From Frankia sp. AgB32 (GTDB lineage: Bacteria > Actinomycetota > Actinomycetes > Frankiales > Frankiaceae), in assembly GCF_023243045.1 (NCBI RefSeq), contig NZ_JALKFX010000098.1, forward strand, positions 1 to 33,566: a stretch of 33,566 nucleotides of DNA, read 5' to 3'. The position numbers were made by a program, and so were the translations under genes. The notes under the pieces were generated by a model. That model did not search any database, was not told where the DNA came from, and was given only the letters and a program-made list of their open reading frames with translations. Below are positions 15,040-23,448 of this stretch, piece by piece. Numbering within the stretch: the first letter of the stretch is position 1; every line of letters begins with the position of its first letter.

Positions 15040-16193
15040 AGCCTCACTCCTGTCTGCGCGTCGAACTGGTGCAGGGACTCCGCGGGGACCAGCACGCGAA
15101 GCCGTTGGCCGACCGTGACCGGGGTTGCCGCCGGGAACTCGACGCTCCAGGTGCCGTGGTCGTTGACGCAGTGGGCGACCCGCCGGTCCCCGACGAACTC
15201 GGCGACGTCGACGACGCCCTCGAACACCTGGCCCGGGTCGTCCCGCGCGGGCAGCGGACCGGCGGCGTCGACCGCGACCGCGTCGGCCGGGCGCCAGCCC
15301 TGCAGCCGGCGCTGGTCGCCCGAATCGGCCTCGCGGGAGACCGGCAGGATGTTCATCGCGGGACTGCCGAGGAAGCGGGCGACGAACAGGTTCGCCGGGC
15401 GGCGCCAGATCTCCTCCGGCGTGCCGACCTGTTCGAGCCGACCGGCGTTGAGGACGACCACTCGTGTTCCGAGCGACAGCGCCTCGGCCTGGTCGTGGGT
15501 GACCAGGACGAAGGTTCCCGCCACCTCGCGGTGCAGCCGGATGAGTTCGGCCCGGGCCGGCGCGCGCCGGCCGGCGTCGAGGTTCGACAGCGGCTCGTCG
15601 AGCAGCAGCACGGGCTTGCGGCGCACGAGAGCGCGGGCCAGGGCCACCCGCTGCCGTTCCCCGCCGGAGAGCTCGCGGGGCTTGCGGGCGAGTTTGTCGC
15701 CCAGACCCAGAAGATCGCACATGTCGCCGACCCGCCGCTGGATCTCCGCTCGTGACAGGCCGTTACGGCGGTCGTGCTTCGCTTCGAGGGTCAGCCCGAA
15801 GCCGACGTTGCGGGCCACCGTCATGTGCGGGTACAGGGCGAAGTCCTGGAACACGATCGCCACGCCCCGCTCGCCGGGCCCGGCGGTGGTGACGTCCCGC
15901 CCGTCGATGTGGATCTGCCCGGCCTCCGGCGTCTCGAGACCGGCGATCATCCGCAGCAGCGTGGACTTGCCGCACCCGGACGGGCCGACGAGCACCGTGA
16001 ACGAGCCCGCCGGGATGTCCAGTGCCGGCAGGTCCGCCGCCAGCGTCGAACCGTAGGACTTGCGGACCGAGCGCAGCTTGATGCCGCCGGAGACCGCGGC
16101 CACCGCGGTCGTCGCCGGGTTCGCCCTGGCGGGCGCGGGGATCAGCGTCCGCCCGGGCGCCGCGGGTTCGGAGGGCCGCACTGCGTTCGTCAT
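15036..16193 (-). CDS. ABC importer ATPase (CUT1/MalK-UgpC type)
   Basis: A 385-residue nucleotide-binding subunit. Walker A is GPSGCGKST, the Q-loop FQDFALYPHMTVARNVGFGL, the signature LSGGERQRVALARAL, Walker B VLLLDEPLSNLD and the switch His LVTHDQAEAL. A C-terminal regulatory (TOBE/MalK-like) region of about 130 residues follows. ATG at 16193 overlaps the permease stop as ATGA; longer upstream reading frame in this phase runs inside the permease gene and is rejected. The N-terminal 40 residues are Ala/Pro-rich and precede the usual start of the fold. It energises the permease pair encoded directly upstream. Confidence 0.92.
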   Translation of the reverse strand: MTNAVRPSEPAAPGRTLIPAPARANPATTAVAAVSGGIKLRSVRKSYGSTLAADLPALDIPAGSFTVLVGPSGCGKSTLLRMIAGLETPEAGQIHIDGRDVTTAGPGERGVAIVFQDFALYPHMTVARNVGFGLTLEAKHDRRNGLSRAEIQRRVGDMCDLLGLGDKLARKPRELSGGERQRVALARALVRRKPVLLLDEPLSNLDAGRRAPARAELIRLHREVAGTFVLVTHDQAEALSLGTRVVVLNAGRLEQVGTPEEIWRRPANLFVARFLGSPAMNILPVSREADSGDQRRLQGWRPADAVAVDAAGPLPARDDPGQVFEGVVDVAEFVGDRRVAHCVNDHGTWSVEFPAATPVTVGQRLRVLVPAESLHQFDAQTGVRL

Positions 16194-17035
16194 TTGATCC
16201 CCGATTGAAGGAAGGCGTTGGTGATACGTCGCGAGGCGAAGGCGTAGATCGCGAGAACCGGGAGAGTCGTGATCATGGCGGCCGCGAGCAGCGCCCCGGA
16301 CGTCGGGCCCTCCTGGTTGCCGAGGAGCTGGAGCCCGGCCTGGATGGTCGTCCGGTTCGCCTGGGGTGCGATCAGCGTCGGCCACAGGTACTCGTTCCAG
16401 GTGTTGATGAAGACGAGGATCGACACGGCGGCGAGCGCCGGCCGCAACAGCGGCAGGACGACCAGGCGCAGCGTCTGCGCGGGCCGGGCGCCGTCCACGA
16501 TCGAGGCCTCGATCAGGCTCGCGGGAATGGCGGCCAGGTACTCCCGCAACAGCAGGATCGGCAGACCGCACGCCGCGAGCTGCGGGACGATCAGTCCGAG
16601 GTAACTGTTACGCCAGCCCAGGTGGGTGGCGGCCAGGAACTGAGGAATGATCAGCGCCTGCGGCGGGATGAAAACCGCCGCGCCGGCCAGCAGCAACAGG
16701 GCGCCCGTCCAGCGAGGACGGAAGCGCACCACCGCGTACGCCGCACCGATAGCCACCGCGAGCTGCAGCACGGTGGCGCCGACCGCCATGATCACCGTGT
16801 TCAGCAACATCATCCTGAGGGGGAACCGAAACAACGCGTCCCGGTAGTTCTCCGTCGACATCGGCCAGGGGATCGGGCTGGTGGAGTACAGCTCGTTCGC
16901 CGGCCGCAGCGACGTGACCGCCACCCAGAACAGCGGAAACAGCAGCGCGACGATGACGATCAGCACACCGGCGTGCCAGGCGGACGCCACGGCCATGGAC
17001 CGCAACCGGGATCGGGCGGGCGACATCGGGTTCAC
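16190..17035 (-). CDS. ABC importer permease 2 (CUT1, MalG/UgpE type)
   Basis: A 281-residue integral membrane protein with six predicted helices. The cytoplasmic coupling (EAA) loop is seen as EASIVDGARPAQTLRLVVLPLLRPAL, matching binding-protein-dependent sugar permeases. NTWNEYLWP and the C-terminal SRRITNAFLQSGIK are highly characteristic of the MalG/UgpE branch. The start is GTG at 17035, overlapping the stop of permease 1 as GTGA. It forms the membrane channel together with the preceding permease. Confidence 0.9.
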   Translation of the reverse strand: MNPMSPARSRLRSMAVASAWHAGVLIVIVALLFPLFWVAVTSLRPANELYSTSPIPWPMSTENYRDALFRFPLRMMLLNTVIMAVGATVLQLAVAIGAAYAVVRFRPRWTGALLLLAGAAVFIPPQALIIPQFLAATHLGWRNSYLGLIVPQLAACGLPILLLREYLAAIPASLIEASIVDGARPAQTLRLVVLPLLRPALAAVSILVFINTWNEYLWPTLIAPQANRTTIQAGLQLLGNQEGPTSGALLAAAMITTLPVLAIYAFASRRITNAFLQSGIK

Positions 17036-18024
17036 CCGGCCGCGGGCGCGCCAGCGCGCCGGATTCGTCCGGTCACCAGGCGCACCGCCGCATAGCCGAT
17101 GGCGACGCCCCCAGTGATCACGACCGCGGCCGCCGCCGCGGTGCCGGTGTCGAAGAACGTGAACGCGTACGTGTAGATGCGGTAGAAGGCATTGTCGGTC
17201 GATCCGTCCGGACCGCCCTGGGTCACGAGGGCGACGTTAGTGAAGATCCACTGCCCGGCCAGCAGCACGCACAGCAGGCCGAGCAGGGCGACCGGCCGAA
17301 CCAGCTGGGGCACCACGACGTAGCGGACGATCTCCCAGCTGGTGGCGCCGTCGATCCGGGCCACCTCGATGGTGGACAGGTCGATCGCCGACAGGGAGGC
17401 GGAGAACAGCAGCGTGTTGAGACCGACGATCTTGCCCGTCGTGATGGCCACGATGACCAGCGGCGCCCACGACGGGTCGTTCAGCCACCCCGGGCCCGGC
17501 AGCCCGACACCGACGAGGACCGCGTTCGTGACCCCCTGGAGCGGATTGAGGATGAACTGCCAGGAGACCGCGTTGGCGGCCGGCGCCAGCACCACCGGCA
17601 GGAACAGCAGCGCACGGTAGACGCGGGACGCCCGTCCCGGCCGTAGCCACAGAGCGATGGCCAGCGCCAGCGGCACCGCCGTGGCCAGCGGCAGCATCAT
17701 GATCACATACGACCCTGTCTGCCACAGCGCGCGGTAGAAGTCGTGGTCGGCGAGCAGGCGGCGGTAGTTCGCCAGGCCAACGAAACGGGCTGGCGTGGTG
17801 AGGTTCCAGTCCAGCAGGCTCGCCACACCGGTGGCGACCATGGGCACGTAGACCCAGGCCAGCAGCGAGAGGATGGCCGGCGCGGAGTACGCCCAGGGCC
17901 CCGACCGGGTCCCGATGCCGGTGACCACGCGGCCATCCCGGCCTCCCCGGCCTTTCCGGCCATCCCGGGCGGACTGGGCGGTCCCGGGTGCGGCACCCGC
18001 GCCGGCCATCGTCGCTCCGGTCAT
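17032..18024 (-). CDS. ABC importer permease 1 (CUT1, MalF/UgpA type)
   Basis: A 330-residue permease. A charged, Gly/Arg-rich N-terminal tail of about 40 residues precedes six membrane helices; YSAPAILSLLAWVYVPM is the first. The EAA coupling loop is EVARIDGATSWEIVRYVVVPQLVRPV. ATG at 18024 overlaps the binding-protein stop as ATGA. The family imports carbohydrates or glycerol-3-phosphate-like polar solutes; the exact solute cannot be told from the permease. Confidence 0.9.
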   Translation of the reverse strand: MTGATMAGAGAAPGTAQSARDGRKGRGGRDGRVVTGIGTRSGPWAYSAPAILSLLAWVYVPMVATGVASLLDWNLTTPARFVGLANYRRLLADHDFYRALWQTGSYVIMMLPLATAVPLALAIALWLRPGRASRVYRALLFLPVVLAPAANAVSWQFILNPLQGVTNAVLVGVGLPGPGWLNDPSWAPLVIVAITTGKIVGLNTLLFSASLSAIDLSTIEVARIDGATSWEIVRYVVVPQLVRPVALLGLLCVLLAGQWIFTNVALVTQGGPDGSTDNAFYRIYTYAFTFFDTGTAAAAAVVITGGVAIGYAAVRLVTGRIRRAGAPAAG

Positions 18025-19352
18025 CGCGCCAGCGAACGAATCTTGTTCGCGGCGGCGGTGAGCACCGGTGCCGCATCCTTGCCCTGCAGAATGACCGGCG
18101 TGACGGCCTCGTCCTGGAGCACGACCACCGCCTGGTTGGCGCGGCTACCCTGGAAGTAGGTGTAGGGCGTCACGTCACCGATCTGGGCCAGCGACGGCAG
18201 CAGGCGCTTGTCCTGCTTGAAGTAGTCCCCGAGGTAGGCCGGATCGGACACGATCGCCGGCCGCAGTGGCAGATACCCGATGGACTTCGTGAGAATCGTG
18301 AAGCCCTGCGGGCTGGTGAGGAACTGGATGAACTTCCAGGCCGCCTGCTGCCTGCCCTTGTCCTTGCCGAGGACCGCCAGACCGGCCCCCGAATAGGTGG
18401 GCCTGGGCGCGGACCCGTCGAACGAGGGGAACGCGGCGGTGCGCAGGTCGAACTTGCCCTTCGCCGACTTCTCGAACGTCGACATGGCCGCCGTCGTGAA
18501 AATCATCATGCCGATGTTCCCGCCGGCGAAAGCCGCCTGGGCATCGGTCGCCGTCACCTTGGGCTGTTGCCCGCCGACAACGAGGTCGCGAATCGCGTTC
18601 AGGCCGGCGATCGACCGCGGCGAGTCGACGGTGACGGCGCCGCTGCCGTCCACCTCTCCGCCACCCGAGCTGTTCATAATCGATTGGGTCAGGTAGTCGG
18701 ACTTGCCGGGGTCGGCGACCCCGAAGTAGACGCCCTGCTTACCCGTCCTGGTGATGGCGGTGGCGGCGGCCTTCACCTCGGCCAGCGTCTTCGGTGGCCG
18801 GGCAGGATCCAGACCCGCCTTGATGAAGAGGTCCGCGTTGTAGTAGAGGACCGGCACCGAGATCGAGAACGGCATGATGTCGACCTTGCCGGTCCCGGAG
18901 TTGCTGACCGCCTTCAGGATGTTCGGGTAGATCCCGTCGGTGCCGGACTTCCACTCGGCCGCGGTCGGGATGTCCTGGACCGGGACCAGTGGAAGGGCCG
19001 AGCGGGCCTCGCCGGCCTTGCTCCAGCCAAGCTGGACCACGTCCGGCGGGCTGCCCGCCGCCGTCTCGGTACGCAGCTTGGTCAGCACATCCGCGGCCGC
19101 CACCGCCTCCGGCTTGATCGTGATGTTCGGGTTCGCCTTCTCGAACTCGTCGATCAGCTGCTGCGTACCCGCGCCGCAGCAGGGCGTCCCGTAGTTGTAC
19201 GACATGAAGCGGATAGCGATCGGACCACTATCCTTTGCCGCCACACCCTCACCTGAACTGCCGCAAGCTGTCACCGTCAGTCCCAGAGCTGCCGCGACGG
19301 TCGCCGCTACCAGGCCGAGACGGAACCTTCCTCCCCCCGTTCTCATAGTCAC
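18021..19352 (-). CDS. ABC importer substrate-binding lipoprotein (CUT1 family)
   Basis: A 443-residue exported lipoprotein. A basic n-region and hydrophobic core end in the lipobox LTVTAC, giving lipidated Cys30. The mature part (FMSYNYGTP, LIDEFEKANPNITIKPEAV) follows the fold of family-1 solute-binding proteins for sugars or glycerol-3-phosphate. GTG at 19352 overlaps the stop of the metallohydrolase gene as GTGA; an ATG two codons later is an alternative. The Cys-Cys pair near residues 62-63 is unusual for this family. Coupling to a hydrolase on one side and to lipid enzymes on the other suggests that the imported solute serves the lipid pathway, for example as a headgroup precursor; that is inference. 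Confidence 0.88.
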   Translation of the reverse strand: MTMRTGGGRFRLGLVAATVAAALGLTVTACGSSGEGVAAKDSGPIAIRFMSYNYGTPCCGAGTQQLIDEFEKANPNITIKPEAVAAADVLTKLRTETAAGSPPDVVQLGWSKAGEARSALPLVPVQDIPTAAEWKSGTDGIYPNILKAVSNSGTGKVDIMPFSISVPVLYYNADLFIKAGLDPARPPKTLAEVKAAATAITRTGKQGVYFGVADPGKSDYLTQSIMNSSGGGEVDGSGAVTVDSPRSIAGLNAIRDLVVGGQQPKVTATDAQAAFAGGNIGMMIFTTAAMSTFEKSAKGKFDLRTAAFPSFDGSAPRPTYSGAGLAVLGKDKGRQQAAWKFIQFLTSPQGFTILTKSIGYLPLRPAIVSDPAYLGDYFKQDKRLLPSLAQIGDVTPYTYFQGSRANQAVVVLQDEAVTPVILQGKDAAPVLTAAANKIRSLAR

Positions 19353-20188
19353 CGCCCGCTATTCACGAGGGTCGAGAAGGTCATACCGGGCTCACCGATG
19401 TGAATCGGGCCGGAGAACTCCGTCGCGGCATCCGCCTGCCGCGCCTGCTTCCACGCGGGCTCGGGTGCGGTGAAATGCGTCAGCACGAGCTCCCGCACGC
19501 CGGCCCGGCTCGCCACCCGGCCGACCTCCGTTCCGGAGAGATGACCGTGGTTGGTGTGATCGGGCTCCCGCAGCGATGCCTCGGCGAGGAGGATGTCGGC
19601 GTCCCTGGCCAGCGTCACGAGGTTCTCGTTGTAGCCGGTGTCACCGGTGAATCCGAGACTGCCGGTCGGGGCCTCGATCCGGATTCCACAGTCCGGCGAC
19701 GAATGCACCATCGGAACCATGTTGACGGTGCAGTCGGCGATGTCATAGGAGCCACCGCGCTCGTATTCGATGACCTCGTAGGCGAGCTCGAAGGCCCGAT
19801 TCAGCTGCGGGATCGCCCGGACCGGGAACAGCTCGGCGAGCCGGTCGAGCGTCGCGGCCGCGCCCCGCGGCACGAGCAGCTTGATCCGGCGGTCGGTGTC
19901 ATCGCCATGGAAGTCGCCCTTGCCGTCGGTGTCGACCAGCCAGGTCTTCCCGTACGGGAGCAGTGCCTGCTTTCCGATGGGCAGCACGTCGTAGCAGTGG
20001 TCAAGGTGCATGTGGCTGATGACGACCGCGTCCAGCTCACTGGCATGGGTGTATTTCGTCAGCATGACCGCGACCCCCGGGCCACAGTCCATCAGTATCC
20101 TGGCCCGCTTGGTCCGTACCAGGTAGCCCGAACTGGCCGCGCCGTCCGCAGGCATGCCGGCACGGTTTCCTATTATCGTCAACTCCAT
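19349..20188 (-). CDS. Metallo-beta-lactamase-fold hydrolase
   Basis: A 279-residue cytoplasmic metallohydrolase of the RNase Z/arylsulfatase-like branch. The di-metal motif SHMHLDH gives His59, His61, Asp63 and His64; further ligands are likely at the Asp in FTGDTGYN and the His in LTHF, with GHLSGTEVG between them. ATG at 20188 follows GAGG at good spacing. It is the first gene of a chain of 4-nt overlaps leading into the ABC importer. Members of this fold act as thioesterases in some polyketide pathways, as phosphodiesterases, or as alkyl-sulfatases. In a locus with a sulfotransferase and a PKS lacking a thioesterase, ester or thioester hydrolysis is plausible but unproven. No signal peptide is seen. 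Confidence 0.82.
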   Translation of the reverse strand: MELTIIGNRAGMPADGAASSGYLVRTKRARILMDCGPGVAVMLTKYTHASELDAVVISHMHLDHCYDVLPIGKQALLPYGKTWLVDTDGKGDFHGDDTDRRIKLLVPRGAAATLDRLAELFPVRAIPQLNRAFELAYEVIEYERGGSYDIADCTVNMVPMVHSSPDCGIRIEAPTGSLGFTGDTGYNENLVTLARDADILLAEASLREPDHTNHGHLSGTEVGRVASRAGVRELVLTHFTAPEPAWKQARQADAATEFSGPIHIGEPGMTFSTLVNSGR

Positions 20189-20496
20189 ACTCGCCTCATT
20201 CTGGGATGATTTGATGTGGAGCTCAGCCTAGACCCGGGCGAACGACAGTCCGGAGAAACATTTGGACTGCCAATAGCTCTATCTGACCGGTGATTAGAGC
20301 CGAGTTTTTCGACGGCCGATCCCGGCAGAAGTTCCGAATCTGGACGAGTGTTTACGTGGGGTTTTTCCAGATGTCTCGACATAGTTTCCTGGATCTGATT
20401 TTCATCTGGTACGGACGGCGTCGAGCGGTAGGCTCCTGAGCAGCGCCGATGGCCGGCGATGCCGCCGCCGCACGCCGACGTCACGGCCACCTCGAC
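20189..20496. promoter_or_regulatory. Intergenic region, probable promoter of the metallohydrolase-ABC-ligase operon
   Basis: 308 bases with no gene. The stretch about 20250-20420 is markedly richer in A/T than its flanks, as at the other two presumed promoter regions. It holds a short inverted repeat TGTCTCGACA near 20370-20384. No clear terminator hairpin for the upstream pfaD-like gene was found, so read-through from that gene remains possible. No confident -35/-10 elements. Confidence 0.4.
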
Positions 20497-22068
20497 CTAC
20501 CCCGTCGTGGGTAGCGGGCGATAGCGGCTGGCCCGTGGCGGCGGAGTTACGCCGTGAAAACGCAGCGCGGCCACCCGTTGATGAAAGGCTGCGCCCCGCA
20601 TGATGTGGTGGGCGAGTTCCGGTGCCCGGCGGGCGCCAACCGGTTCCAGATAGGTTCCGCGCAGCCAGGTGTTGCAGGCCCCCATCGCCGGTCCACACCA
20701 GATCTGATAGTCCGCGACTCGGTCGGCGGCTCCGGACGTGGCCCATCGCGAGGACAACCCGAGATACCAACGAAAGACCAGTGCCATGCGTCTCCGCTCA
20801 TTACCCTCCGCCCGCTCCAATTGGGCGGGATCGCGCTCGGCGAAGTAGCGCCGCGTTTCTGCCCAGACCTCCTCCAGGGGCGCCCGGAAGACGTTTCGCT
20901 CCAGCGCGGCGCGGTCCGCCGCCGGAATGTCCGCGAGGCCGTCATGGCGCCGGTAGAGCTCGTACAACTGGCGGGCACGGGCCGCGAACATCGACCCTCG
21001 CCGCAGCACCTGGACCTCGGCACCGATCTCGAACATGTCCGCCGAGGGCGCCATCTCGCAGTCCGCCATGTCAGCCGCGCCCAGCATGGCCTTCGCCGCC
21101 GCGGACTGGTCGGACTCGACACATGCCTGGTTGATCGACCCGGTGACGACGTAGTCGGCGCCCATCGTGAACGCCGCCGCCGCGGCTGTCGGCGTCCCGA
21201 TCCCGCCGGCCGCGCCGACCCGGGCGGCACGGCCGGCATGACTCGCCCCGATCTCGTCCCGCAGGGCGATGATCTCGCCGAGCAGGACGGTGAGGGGGCG
21301 TCCGTCGGTGTGGCCGCCGGAGTCGGACTCGGCGGTGATGTCGTCGGCCAGCGGCACGGCAGCGGCGAGCCGCGCCTGCTCCGCGGTGATGAGGTCCTCG
21401 CGGAGCAGGGCATCGAGGAGCCCCGGCGGGGCCGGCCGCAGGAACAGCTCGGCGACCTCCCGACGGGACACCTTCGCGATGACCCGGTTGGCGATCTCGA
21501 CCTGCCCGTCGCGGGCCTCGCGCAGGCCGCGCGCGCGGTAGCGCACGATGTCCGGGGTCAGTCCGAGAAAGGCCGACGCCTCGACGCATCGCACCCCGTG
21601 GCGCAGGCACGCGTCGACCGTTTCGCGCTCCATCGCCGGCTCGCTCGGGCTGTGGATGACGTTGCACGCGTACGGCCGGCCGGGCAGTCGACGTTCCAGC
21701 AGCGCCAGCGCGCCGTCCAACCGGTCGGCCGGCAGACCGGCGGCGCCGAACGAGGCGAGCAGCCCGCGTTCGGCCATACTGATCACCAGGTCCGCGGAGG
21801 AGATTCCGCCCGCCATCGCCCCGGCCTGGTAGCACTGGCGAACCCCATGGGCGCGGAGGAAATCGCGGGAACCGAGGCGTTCGGGCGGTAGCGGCCCAAG
21901 GGTGAGCAGACGGCGCGCGGGTGAACCGTCCGGACCGCTCCCGTCGTTGGACAGCCAGTATCCGCCCGCGTGCCGGACGACGTGGACGGGCTCGGCCAGC
22001 CTGCTCAGGACCGCGTACACAGCGGCCGCCGACTGGCTCCGGGCTCCGGCGTCGAGAACGTGCGCCAT
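20497..22068 (-). CDS. pfaD: PfaD-like trans-acting enoyl reductase of a PUFA-type synthase
   Basis: A 523-residue flavoprotein closely resembling PfaD/OrfC-type enoyl reductases, an FMN TIM-barrel related to nitronate monooxygenase. Signature stretches are YQAGAMAGGISSADLV, LLASFGAAGL, NVIHSPSEPAMER, CVEASAFLGLTP, VIAKVSRREVAELF, DDITAESDSGGHTD, GIGTPTAAAAAFTMGADY, TGSINQACVE, MAPSADMFE and FRWYLGLSSRW. PfaD works in trans, reducing enoyl-ACP intermediates on the multidomain synthase; here its partner would be the PfaA-like protein starting at 27908. ATG at 22068 follows GAGGGGA. It is the first gene of the minus block and is divergent from the SDR at 22629, so both blocks are likely driven from the shared intergenic region. 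The symbol reflects family membership; the product is not necessarily EPA or DHA. Confidence 0.92.
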   Translation of the reverse strand: MAHVLDAGARSQSAAAVYAVLSRLAEPVHVVRHAGGYWLSNDGSGPDGSPARRLLTLGPLPPERLGSRDFLRAHGVRQCYQAGAMAGGISSADLVISMAERGLLASFGAAGLPADRLDGALALLERRLPGRPYACNVIHSPSEPAMERETVDACLRHGVRCVEASAFLGLTPDIVRYRARGLREARDGQVEIANRVIAKVSRREVAELFLRPAPPGLLDALLREDLITAEQARLAAAVPLADDITAESDSGGHTDGRPLTVLLGEIIALRDEIGASHAGRAARVGAAGGIGTPTAAAAAFTMGADYVVTGSINQACVESDQSAAAKAMLGAADMADCEMAPSADMFEIGAEVQVLRRGSMFAARARQLYELYRRHDGLADIPAADRAALERNVFRAPLEEVWAETRRYFAERDPAQLERAEGNERRRMALVFRWYLGLSSRWATSGAADRVADYQIWCGPAMGACNTWLRGTYLEPVGARRAPELAHHIMRGAAFHQRVAALRFHGVTPPPRASRYRPLPTTG

Positions 22069-22140
22069 GAGAGTCCCCTCGTGTAGGTGCCGTGGTCACG
22101 CGGGCCACGCCGGGCCTCGTTCGCCCGGACTGATCAGCCC

Positions 22141-22172
22141 GGCCACCCGGCCACCCGGCCACCCGGCCACCC
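22141..22172. repeat. 8-bp tandem repeat, four perfect copies
   Basis: GGCCACCC is repeated four times head to tail, with degenerate partial copies on both sides (CAGCCC before, GGCCGCCG after). It lies 73 bases upstream of the pfaD-like start, inside its leader or promoter. Copy-number slippage could change promoter spacing. Confidence 0.85.
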
Positions 22173-22391
22173 GGCCGCCGGGCCGAACCGCCGGCGGGGC
22201 CGGTAGATCAGACGCCTGCGGCGCGGCAGAAAGAGAAGGAAGAGATGGCGGCCCGCTCATGCCGTCTGTACGGCTGCGGATCGGGCCCGGACCCAACGTT
22301 TACGGTGGCACCTGAACTGGCAGTGAACAAGGCATCACGATATTGCCAAAGGCGTCTTAATTGCCGTGGCGCAGGACCGATCGAGACGGTA

Positions 22392-22410
22392 CCGCAATGT
22401 GAATCATTGC
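22392..22410. promoter_or_regulatory. Candidate operator: octamer plus interrupted palindrome
   Basis: CCGCAATGTGAATCATTGC: 6-base arms GCAATG/CATTGC around TGAAT. The first eight bases recur on the opposite strand at 3093-3100, next to the 16-bp palindrome. Both copies lie in A/T-rich stretches ahead of lipid-gene operons. Two occurrences are weak evidence. Confidence 0.35.
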
Positions 22411-22628
22411 AAAGGCCGATCCATCCGGTACAGGCGGACCGGCATGTGTTGAAATAAGATCACCAGCTCGACGGGTCGGCACTCCAGGCCGCCCGAGCGA
22501 ATGAGGCCACCTGACGCGGGCGTCGCGGATAGACGCCTCGGCGGCGATGAGCTGACGTTGGGCCCACGACCGCCTTTACCCCCGATCCGGCCCGTCGAAG
22601 ACGCCCCCAGCTGCAACTATAAGGGAAT

Positions 22629-23411
22629 ATGATGATGCCGCGGACAATGCATGGTCGAACGGCTATGGTGGTCGGAGCCTCCGGCGGAATCGGTCGGGCG
22701 GTAGCGCTGGCTTTCGCCCGCGAAGGTGCTGATGTGGCTCTGGCGGGTCGCGACGAAGCAGCACTTGAGCGGGTCGCCGAAAACTGCCGGGACCAGGGTG
22801 TGTCGGTTTTCACAGCACCGTTCGACCTGGCCGACGAGGAGGCTTGCCGCCGCGCGGTCGCGAAGGTCAAAGCTGGGTTCACCGCGCCAAACGTTCTGGT
22901 CAACGCCGCAGGAGTGGCGGACAGCAGGCGGTTCGCGGACATCACCGTCGATCTCTGGCGGAGCCTCATGCAGGTGCACGTGGAAGGCCCTCTCGTACTC
23001 ATGCAGGCGGTCCTGCCCCATATGATTTCCAGCGGCGTCGGCGCGATAGTGAACATCGGGTCGACCGCGTCCGTCCACGGCCTGCCCTACGCCGCTCCCT
23101 ACACTGCCGCGAAACACGCGCTGCTCGGGTTGACCAGGTCCGCCGCCGCCGAGTACGCCGATCGCGGGATCACCGTGAACTGCATCTGCCCGTACTATGT
23201 GGACACTCCGATGACCCATCAGGCCATTGACGAACGTATGCGGTCGACGGGGCGCGACCACGAAGCCGCGATCAGACCGCTCCTTAGTCCGCAGGGCCGA
23301 CTGATATCCACCGACGAGGTCGCGGCCACCTGCGTTTTTCTTGCCTCCGACGGCGGGGCGGCTATCACCGGTCAGGCGCTGCGCGTCGACGGTGGAAAGG
23401 TCCAGGGTTGA
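22629..23411 (+). CDS. FabG-like short-chain dehydrogenase/reductase
   Basis: A 260-residue classical SDR close to 3-oxoacyl-ACP reductases. It has VVGASGGIG (Rossmann), NAAG, NIGSTAS with the catalytic Ser, Tyr158/Lys162 in YTAAK, and the C-terminal LRVDGG that ends many FabG proteins. Three ATG codons in a row (22629, 22632, 22635) follow AAGGGAA; the second or third has the better spacing, so the true start may be 3-6 bases later. It heads block 3 and probably reduces a ketone in the lipid or its precursor. It differs from the SDR at 5609, which carries a C-terminal extension. Confidence 0.87.
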   Translation: MMMPRTMHGRTAMVVGASGGIGRAVALAFAREGADVALAGRDEAALERVAENCRDQGVSVFTAPFDLADEEACRRAVAKVKAGFTAPNVLVNAAGVADSRRFADITVDLWRSLMQVHVEGPLVLMQAVLPHMISSGVGAIVNIGSTASVHGLPYAAPYTAAKHALLGLTRSAAAEYADRGITVNCICPYYVDTPMTHQAIDERMRSTGRDHEAAIRPLLSPQGRLISTDEVAATCVFLASDGGAAITGQALRVDGGKVQG

Positions 23412-23435
23412 ATCCGGTGCCCGCACCAGCGAGCT

Positions 23436-23441
23436 AGGAGG
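23436..23441 (+). promoter_or_regulatory. Strong ribosome binding site
   Basis: AGGAGG seven bases before ATG at 23449. It fixes the start of the flavoprotein-reductase fusion and excludes the in-frame ATG at 23341, which lies inside the SDR gene. Confidence 0.85.
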
Positions 23442-23448
23442 AATCGCG

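Larger units (their letters stand above)
22069..22628. promoter_or_regulatory. Divergent promoter region between the pfaD-like and SDR genes
   Basis: 560 bases without a supported gene. The left part (to about 22300) is very G/C-rich and holds an 8-bp tandem repeat. The right part (about 22305-22460) turns A/T-rich and contains the interrupted palindrome GCAATG-TGAAT-CATTGC at 22394-22410, preceded by CC to give the octamer shared with 3093-3100. A small hairpin GCCGT-CTGT-ACGGC lies near 22260. TATAAG at 22618-22623 precedes the SDR start by a few bases and could be a -10-like element, although no matching -35 is seen. Confidence 0.45.

Noticed and set aside
15040-15720. N-terminally extended thioesterase frame inside the ATPase gene
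   Set aside because: It is a shadow of the ATPase coding sequence; GTG at 15039 has AGGAG and the GTGA overlap.
16194-16571. N-terminally extended ABC ATPase
   Set aside because: The extension lies wholly inside the permease gene in another frame; ATG at 16193 forms the ATGA overlap seen at the other junctions.
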